This document shows, one piece after another, positions 32,644-37,276 of a stretch of 37,276 bases of DNA. Numbering within the stretch: position 1 is the stretch's first letter; each line of letters begins with the position of its first letter. Source of the stretch: Candidatus Woesearchaeota archaeon (GTDB taxonomy: Archaea; Nanobdellota; Nanobdellia; SCGC-AAA011-G17; GW2011-AR18); the NCBI GenBank assembly GCA_018302545.1, contig JAGVZM010000021.1, positions 1 through 37,276 on the forward strand, in the 5' to 3' direction. Below the pieces are notes generated by a model. It had not been told where the DNA came from. It made no database searches and saw nothing but the letters and a program-made list of their open reading frames with translations. The translations under genes and the position numbers were made by a program.

Positions 32644-33448
32644 AGGAAAAGCAATTGCTGTTGCAGCAATAAAAGGAGGAGTTGGAAAAACAACTACTAT
32701 AGTTAATATTGCCCATATATTAGCTAATGACCATAATAAAAAGGTATTAGTAATTGACGCAAATTTCTCATCACCAAATTTAAATTTACATCTAGGTGCA
32801 ATTGAAAATGATAAATCAATACACCATTTATTAAATAATAATGAAAAATTACATAATGTAATATGCGAACATTCATTTGGATTTCATTTTATACCAACAG
32901 ATATTACTAAATTGAATAGTAATCAACATAAATTAAAGAACATAGTCAATGAATTAAAAAATCATTATGATGTTATATTATTAGATAGTGCACCAAGTCC
33001 TAAAGATGAAATGTTAGCTGCAATTGACGCAGCAGATGAATTATATGTTGTAAGCACTCCAGATTTGCCAACTTTAACATCAACATTAAAAACAGCAAAA
33101 CTAGCAAGACAAAATAATACCAAAGTCTCAGGTTTAATACTAAACAAAGTAAAAAATAAGAATTATGAATTAAAACCAGAATCAATGGAAAAGCTAACCG
33201 GAATAAAATTAGTAGCTACTATAAAAGATAGCGTTAGAGTATTAGAATCATTAAACAGTATAAGACCAGTTTCATTATTAAATCCTAATTCAGATGTTTC
33301 TTTAGAATACAAAAAACTAGCAGCATTAATGGTAAATGCAAGTTATGAAAATCCAAAATGGCATATAAGAGCATTAGGTTATTTAAAAGATGATTTCAAA
33401 AATTTAACAACACATAAATTTTCAAAAGGATTAAGTTATTTCAAGTAA
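32636..33448 (+). CDS. ParA/MinD-family ATPase, TTG start
   Basis: This 270-residue P-loop ATPase of the MinD/ParA/Mrp group has the deviant Walker A KGGVGKTT (13-20), with both Lys13 and Lys19 present. Switch motifs are VLVIDANF (37-44) and DVILLDSAPS, followed by ADELYVVSTPDLPTL. These enzymes dimerise on ATP and position cargo on DNA or membranes. There is no C-terminal amphipathic helix as strong as that of bacterial MinD, so the location is uncertain. GAGGT lies upstream of the TTG, inside the preceding small ORF. Its stop is 1 bp from the convergent gene's stop. Confidence 0.88.
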   Translation: MSKGKAIAVAAIKGGVGKTTTIVNIAHILANDHNKKVLVIDANFSSPNLNLHLGAIENDKSIHHLLNNNEKLHNVICEHSFGFHFIPTDITKLNSNQHKLKNIVNELKNHYDVILLDSAPSPKDEMLAAIDAADELYVVSTPDLPTLTSTLKTAKLARQNNTKVSGLILNKVKNKNYELKPESMEKLTGIKLVATIKDSVRVLESLNSIRPVSLLNPNSDVSLEYKKLAALMVNASYENPKWHIRALGYLKDDFKNLTTHKFSKGLSYFK

Positions 33449-33449
33449 A

Positions 33450-34001
33450 TTATTCTAATTGTTCCATCTCATCACATAACCAATTAACTGTATCCTCTAT
33501 GTGTTTATCTCTTTGTTCTTGATAACTAATAAAAACTCTATAAAAATCAATGACAGATTTAAGAGGTTGAAAATCAGAAGCAAAGATTCTAGAATTAAAA
33601 GGAGGTTGAATTCTTTTAATAGAATAAGCGGTTCTCACTGCATGATTAGGTTCAGTATCCATATAACTAACTGAACTCAAAGTTAACCCCAATCTACCTG
33701 CTAAGCCTTCAAAAACAGCATATTCCTCAAAATCCCTTAATTTTAATGATTTCCCAATAGAAGCTAAAGTAACTTGTTTATTCTGAGAATTAAAACCAAC
33801 AACAAATTTATCTAAAGTTTCATCTGTTAAATCAGATTTAATAAGATAAACCTCTCCCAGTTCATTATCTATTGAACTAGCAAGCATCATTGTAACTTTA
33901 AAATAATCCCAAAATTGAGATAAAAGATTAGTTATATCTAATCCCATAGCAAATTTTAACCTATCTCTCAAAGACTCAACATTGTAAATATATTCAACCA
34001 T
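33450..34001 (-). CDS. Uncharacterised protein
   Basis: This 183-residue protein starts at the ATG (MVEYIYNVESL); the TTG two codons earlier in the track is less likely, because a TATA at 34022-34033 lies about 26 bp upstream of this ATG. No family is recognised. The sequence looks mixed alpha/beta, with a helical N-terminal part (SLRDRLKFAMGLDITNLLSQF), Gly/Ser-rich turns in the middle and an acidic C-terminal helix (WLCDEMEQLE). It is convergent with the MinD-like gene and downstream of the translin gene on the same strand, with its own promoter. Confidence 0.55.
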   Translation of the reverse strand: MVEYIYNVESLRDRLKFAMGLDITNLLSQFWDYFKVTMMLASSIDNELGEVYLIKSDLTDETLDKFVVGFNSQNKQVTLASIGKSLKLRDFEEYAVFEGLAGRLGLTLSSVSYMDTEPNHAVRTAYSIKRIQPPFNSRIFASDFQPLKSVIDFYRVFISYQEQRDKHIEDTVNWLCDEMEQLE

Positions 34002-34021
34002 AAACAAAAACCAAAGAAAAA

Positions 34022-34033
34022 ATTATATAAATT
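34022..34033 (-). promoter_or_regulatory. TATA box of the 183-aa gene
   Basis: AAATTTATATAA on the minus strand is centred about 26 bp from the ATG at 34001. Confidence 0.5.
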
Positions 34034-34050
34034 TAATTAAAATCAAAGAT

Positions 34051-34617
34051 TTACTTTCTGCTTCCTACTTTTAGACTAAATACTAAATCCTCTAATTTAT
34101 TTAAATTCCATTTTATAGAATCTGATTTCTTACGTAATTCACCATTTCTCAAATCAAATTTTAAGAATTCACCATGAATATCCTCAACTAATTCTTTAAT
34201 TTTAGAAACACTATCAAAATTACCTGCAATTGCATCATGAACTGCTTTTCTTCCTAATTCTCCTGTCAAATCCGCCAATCCACTCAAATAGGTTTCAGGA
34301 GTAACTCTCAATTCTTTTAATGCAGGAAATCTTTTATTTTTAACAACTTCATAAAAAACAATAGCTTCCACAAATTCTTGAAAAGCAACATCACTAATAC
34401 CTGTATCATAATTTTTATTTTTATCTAATAAACTAATCTTAGAATTTATTTGTTTAACTCCAATCTCAGCGGTCTTAAGATCATTCCTATGTATAGAATA
34501 TATTATTTGTTTACTTAATTTAATAATCTCTCTAGATATTGATATAGTCCTTTCTCTATTTTTATCAAACTCTTTTAATTCTCTTCTTATGAATTCAAAT
34601 TCTTTTTTATTTAACAT
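34051..34617 (-). CDS. Translin-family protein (archaeal translin/TRAX-like)
   Basis: This 188-residue all-helical protein starts at MLNKKEFEF. It has the family pattern RERTISISREIIKLSKQIIYSIHR in the first helix, QEFVEAIVFYEVV (about 80-92), YLSGLADLTGELGRKAV (110-126) and ELRKKSDSIKWNLNKLEDLVF at the end. Translin and TRAX form octameric shells that bind and, for TRAX-like subunits, cut single-stranded RNA or DNA; acidic residues of the EFVEA helix match the TRAX active-site region. No second translin-type gene is nearby, so it may form a homo-octamer. The start is fixed by a central TATA shared with the divergent gene. Confidence 0.82.
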   Translation of the reverse strand: MLNKKEFEFIRRELKEFDKNRERTISISREIIKLSKQIIYSIHRNDLKTAEIGVKQINSKISLLDKNKNYDTGISDVAFQEFVEAIVFYEVVKNKRFPALKELRVTPETYLSGLADLTGELGRKAVHDAIAGNFDSVSKIKELVEDIHGEFLKFDLRNGELRKKSDSIKWNLNKLEDLVFSLKVGSRK

Positions 34618-34639
34618 ATATACTCTATAAAACAAAAGA

Positions 34640-34647
34640 ATATAAAT
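34640..34647. promoter_or_regulatory. Shared bidirectional TATA element (translin / 197-aa gene)
   Basis: ATATAAAT is centred about 27 bp from the translin ATG (34617) and 25 bp from the ATG at 34669. No other TATA with the right spacing is present in the 51-bp gap for either gene. Confidence 0.5.
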
Positions 34648-34668
34648 CTTCCTGTAAAAAATATAGAA

Positions 34669-35262
34669 ATGTCTGATTTAACAGAAAAGTTAGAACAATT
34701 AAAAGAAAGGTTACAAAGACACGATCGGGAATTAATTCTATTAGAATTTAATTATGTAGGATATAAAGGAAAAGAACCAGAATTTAGACCAACAGGACAA
34801 CATAGGGTTATAATTATGGGAAGAATAAGAGACCCGTATTTAATTATAGAGCCCCCTAAATCAAGAGAGTATAAATATCTAAGACATATAAGACCAAATG
34901 ACCTTCAAATACCAATTGCTCCAGAATTATTAATGTTTGCAAAATACAGCATGATCATAAATGGCCATGAAAGAATTACTGAAGGAACAATACCAAGATC
35001 ATTAGAATCCCAATTAAGTGAAAAACCAATAAATGACTCATTAGGAGCTTTATATTTTGAAGGATTTACAAAAGAAGCAATAGTTAAAGAAATTGAAAGA
35101 ACATGCGGAGACCTCATAGGAGTAGGACCAACAAGATTATATATTGGAGACTTAGAAGTTAGAAGATATTTCTCAGATGAATCAGGTCATCTTTACTTTG
35201 AAGCAATAGATGATAAAAAAACAACTTATCAAAGAGCATTAGAAATATTAGATAAAGATTAA
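34669..35262 (+). CDS. Uncharacterised protein
   Basis: This 197-residue protein opens with a short coiled coil (MSDLTEKLEQLKERLQRHDR), then beta-strands (LILLEFNYVGYKG, QHRVIIMGRIRDPYLIIEPP) and a mixed domain with FEGFTKEAIVKEIERTCGD and a Cys-Gly pair. No family is recognised. It starts by the shared promoter with the translin gene, so the two are probably expressed together, and it overlaps the convergent coiled-coil gene by 4 bp. An RNA-related role in line with translin is only a guess from position. Confidence 0.55.
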   Translation: MSDLTEKLEQLKERLQRHDRELILLEFNYVGYKGKEPEFRPTGQHRVIIMGRIRDPYLIIEPPKSREYKYLRHIRPNDLQIPIAPELLMFAKYSMIINGHERITEGTIPRSLESQLSEKPINDSLGALYFEGFTKEAIVKEIERTCGDLIGVGPTRLYIGDLEVRRYFSDESGHLYFEAIDDKKTTYQRALEILDKD

Positions 35263-36140
35263 ACATATCTCTTAGCTAGTTCTAAAGGATTATTTCTTTC
35301 TATCTTATTTTTAATACTTAAGCTCTTATTAACAACAGCAATTAATAATTTATCTAATAATTCATTTAAATCACCATGTAATATTCTATTTTCAACTTGT
35401 TTAGCAATTTCTTCTTTATAACTGGAATTCTTCTCAACATTAAGTAAATCATGATAAGCCATAACCTTAATTAAATGAGTATCCAACTGTTTAATCAATC
35501 TTAAATCTTCTTTCAAAGAATTAATTATATTATCAATATCATCACTATTTGCCTTTTTATTGATTTTTTCTAAAGCATCAATTACAACAGAATAATAATG
35601 ATCCTCTAAAGTAACTAAAAGATTCTTTAATTCTAAACTATGACTATTTATTACTTTAATTTTACCGCTTATAGAACTAATAACCAAACTAATCTTATCT
35701 TTCTTATCATTAAGTTCTTCATATTTATGCAGATCTTTAATTAAAGCCTTAACATAATTACTTATAGTTTCAGCTTCACTTTCTAATCTACCTAAAGCTA
35801 AAGCAGAATAATCAACATCAACTTGGCTTAATTCAAGTAACAAAGAGGAATCACCTTGATACATTGGAGTACTTTCTTGTTCTTCAACTTCTTGAAGTTC
35901 ATCTTCATTAGATTCTACATCTTCAACTTGTTTAACTTCCTGTTCCTTAATCTCTAACTTTTCTTCATCATCAAATAAACTACTAGTATTCTCCAAATGT
36001 TTATCAAAGGAGTTATTCTCAACTTTATCCTGGCCTTCAAATAATGAAACTTCATCAGAACCAAGAACCTTATTTACTTGATCCATAGAAATCTCATCCT
36101 TTTTTATAAAAAAACCCTTTAATTTATCAAAAAAGCCCAT
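35259..36140 (-). CDS. Acidic-linker helical protein with amphipathic N-terminus
   Basis: This 293-residue protein has three parts. The N-terminus MGFFDKLKGFFIKKDE could be an amphipathic membrane-targeting helix. Residues about 45-95 are very acidic and disordered-looking (EVKQVEDVESNEDELQEVEEQE). Residues about 100-290 are helical with coiled-coil spacing (LGRLESEAETISNYVKALIKDL, ISSISGKIKVINSHSLELKNLL). The arrangement resembles membrane-tethered adaptor or division-linked proteins, but no homologue is recognised. A TATA at 36161-36170 gives a leaderless start. Confidence 0.6.
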   Translation of the reverse strand: MGFFDKLKGFFIKKDEISMDQVNKVLGSDEVSLFEGQDKVENNSFDKHLENTSSLFDDEEKLEIKEQEVKQVEDVESNEDELQEVEEQESTPMYQGDSSLLLELSQVDVDYSALALGRLESEAETISNYVKALIKDLHKYEELNDKKDKISLVISSISGKIKVINSHSLELKNLLVTLEDHYYSVVIDALEKINKKANSDDIDNIINSLKEDLRLIKQLDTHLIKVMAYHDLLNVEKNSSYKEEIAKQVENRILHGDLNELLDKLLIAVVNKSLSIKNKIERNNPLELAKRYV

Positions 36141-36160
36141 AGTTTTCGAAACAACTTTCT

Positions 36161-36170
36161 ATTTTTATAT
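36161..36170 (-). promoter_or_regulatory. TATA box of the acidic-linker gene
   Basis: ATATAAAAAT on the minus strand is centred about 25 bp from the ATG at 36140. Confidence 0.5.
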
Positions 36171-36237
36171 GTTACTCCTCTATAAAATATACTTCAACAA
36201 AGCTAAGTTTTAAATATAAAAAGAAAAATAAAAAATA

Positions 36238-36245
36238 GAGGTGAT
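36238..36245 (+). promoter_or_regulatory. Shine-Dalgarno site deciding the GTG start of 6-phosphogluconate dehydrogenase
   Basis: GAGGTGAT lies 3 nt before GTG at 36249. A TATA at 36181-36189 would give a leader of about 35-40 nt. Confidence 0.6.
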
Positions 36246-36248
36246 TAA

Positions 36249-37139
36249 GTGAAAATTGGTTTTATTGGTTTAGGACGTATGGGTTATAATATGGTTCTAA
36301 ACTTATTAGATAATAAACAAGAAGTTGTAGCATACAATAGATCTCCAGAACCAGTAAAAAAAATAGCAAAATATGGAGCAATTCCTGTATATTCTTTAGA
36401 AGAATTAACAAAACAATTACCAAAAAGAAAAGTAATATGGATAATGGTAACTTCATCTGCTGTAGATCAAATAATTAAAGAATTATTACCTTTATTATCA
36501 AAACAAGATATTATAATAGATGGTGGAAATTCATTCTATAAAGATTCAATTAGAAGATACAATTTCTTAAAGAAAAAAGGGATTCACTTTCTTGATGTAG
36601 GAACATCAGGAGGAATAGAAGGAGCTAGAAGAAATGGCTGTTTAATGATCGGAGGAGATAAAGTAATATTTAATTATATAGAACAAATCTTTAAAGCAAT
36701 TGCTCAAAAAGAAGGTTATGGTTACATGGGCTCTACTGGCTCTGGTCATTTCGTCAAAATGGTTCATAATGGTATAGAATATGGAATGGTCGCAGCAATA
36801 GATGAAGGATTTGAAGCACTAAAAAAGTATAAAGATAAATTCAATATAGATTTAAAAGAAGTTTCAAAAGTCTATGCACATGGTTCTATAATTGATGGAA
36901 AATTAACAAAGTGGTTATACCAATCATTCACAACTAAAGATTATCTAAAAAACATATCATGTGTAGTTCCAAAAGGAGAAACAGAGGATGAAATGAAAGA
37001 ATTAACAAAACTAGCTGATATGCAAATACTCAAAGAATCAATAAAATTAAGAGAAAAATCAAGAAATGGCTTAATTTGCGCACAGATGATCGCTGCTATG
37101 CGTAACCTTTGGGGCGGCCATAAAGTAAACAAAAAGTAA
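36249..37139 (+). CDS. gnd: 6-phosphogluconate dehydrogenase, short (decarboxylating) form
   Basis: This 296-residue enzyme uses NAD(P) to oxidise and decarboxylate 6-phosphogluconate to ribulose 5-phosphate. The Rossmann loop is GFIGLGRMG (4-12), the substrate motif is LDVGTSGGIEGA, and the catalytic region is GHFVKMVHNGIEYGM, with Lys and the His-Asn pair. It is the short type of about 300 residues, lacking the long C-terminal helical repeat of the 470-residue form. Its C-terminus ends shortly after AAMRNLWGGH. The start is GTG behind a strong Shine-Dalgarno site. No other pentose-phosphate gene lies in the window. Confidence 0.93.
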   Translation: MKIGFIGLGRMGYNMVLNLLDNKQEVVAYNRSPEPVKKIAKYGAIPVYSLEELTKQLPKRKVIWIMVTSSAVDQIIKELLPLLSKQDIIIDGGNSFYKDSIRRYNFLKKKGIHFLDVGTSGGIEGARRNGCLMIGGDKVIFNYIEQIFKAIAQKEGYGYMGSTGSGHFVKMVHNGIEYGMVAAIDEGFEALKKYKDKFNIDLKEVSKVYAHGSIIDGKLTKWLYQSFTTKDYLKNISCVVPKGETEDEMKELTKLADMQILKESIKLREKSRNGLICAQMIAAMRNLWGGHKVNKK

Positions 37140-37276
37140 TTAAATTCTACCAATAGCTCTGTCTAGCAATAAACTAACTGCATGAACTGTAGTTTCTAAA
37201 CGTTCATTTTGTAATCCTAATCTTATTAATGCACTATGTTTCTCATTAATAGAATTTACCAATATCCCAATTGCAT
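37140..37276 (-). CDS. Partial uncharacterised gene (C-terminal end only)
   Basis: This minus-strand frame is open to the window edge and ends at TAA 37140-37142, one base after the dehydrogenase stop. The last residues read AIGILVNSINEKHSALIRL then GLQNERLETTVHAVSLLLDRAIGRI, a helical amphipathic end. It is not in the ORF track because it is cut by the edge. The zero-gap convergent junction matches the rule seen at all other junctions of the window, which supports it as a real gene. No family can be named. Confidence 0.5.
   Translation of the reverse strand, partial: AIGILVNSINEKHSALIRLGLQNERLETTVHAVSLLLDRAIGRI

Noticed and set aside
32506-33448. Toxin-antitoxin system (small basic ORF plus MinD-like gene)
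   Set aside because: The second gene has a full deviant Walker A ParA/MinD ATPase; the small ORF has no antitoxin or ribbon-helix-helix features.
1-37276. CRISPR array, tRNA, rRNA, insertion sequence or phage genes
   Set aside because: No regularly spaced direct repeats, no cloverleaf-like region in any gap, and no transposase or structural phage protein motif was found by reading.

Overview
This window is very AT-rich and reads as archaeal, most likely from a small-genome (DPANN-type, e.g. Pacearchaeota/Woesearchaeota-like) lineage. The support is an archaeal/eukaryotic-type prolyl-tRNA synthetase ending in tyrosine, a free-standing AlaX editing factor, a translin-family protein, MoxR/VWA and Lrp/AsnC genes, and promoter layout. 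Most genes have an A/T-only TATA box about 25-28 bp upstream of the start codon and little or no leader (leaderless mRNAs). A few genes instead use GAGGTGAT-like Shine-Dalgarno sites, often with TTG or GTG starts. No tRNA, rRNA, CRISPR array, insertion sequence or phage gene was seen. No gene-free stretch exceeds about 300 bases; the longest, at the left edge, holds an inverted repeat and a possible gene remnant. The exact phylum is inference.

Layout. 1-246: inverted repeat and remnant reading frame. 247-2599: metallo-beta-lactamase hydrolase, a possible ADP-ribosyltransferase-fold protein, a YdjM-like membrane protein and a lipoprotein alpha/beta hydrolase. 2602-5420: MoxR ATPase, VWA protein and an unknown gene. 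5544-9151: small membrane protein, unknown gene, a coiled-coil protein coupled to a stand-alone N-terminal domain of a secretion/archaellum-type ATPase, and a membrane protein with an extracellular Cys-rich part and a cytoplasmic winged helix. 9228-14038: HAD phosphatase, PD-(D/E)XK nuclease-like protein, DedA, Lrp/AsnC regulator, two alpha/beta hydrolases and a PAP2 phosphatase. 14035-17172: divergent PaaK-like adenylating enzyme and PLP-dependent decarboxylase.

17222-21855 is the most unusual block: a cytoplasmic histidine-kinase-like protein with a degraded G1 box faces, end to end, four tandem receiver-like proteins of one family. They keep the acidic pocket but lack a recognisable receiver lysine, carry large inserts and share an Asn-Gly...Arg-Arg tail. 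21940-30952: a helical protein, proS, an unknown gene and two related modular proteins (about 1334 and 411 aa) built from a repeated HTH-containing module. 30944-36140: alaX, a PAS-winged-helix regulator behind a 20-codon upstream ORF, a 45-codon basic ORF overlapping a MinD/ParA ATPase, a translin protein and several unknown genes. 36249-37276: a short-form 6-phosphogluconate dehydrogenase and a partial gene.

Architecture. All twelve convergent gene pairs meet within about 3 bp or overlap by up to 11 bp. Three divergent pairs have start codons only 52-56 bp apart, with one TATA-like element midway, so it appears to serve both genes.
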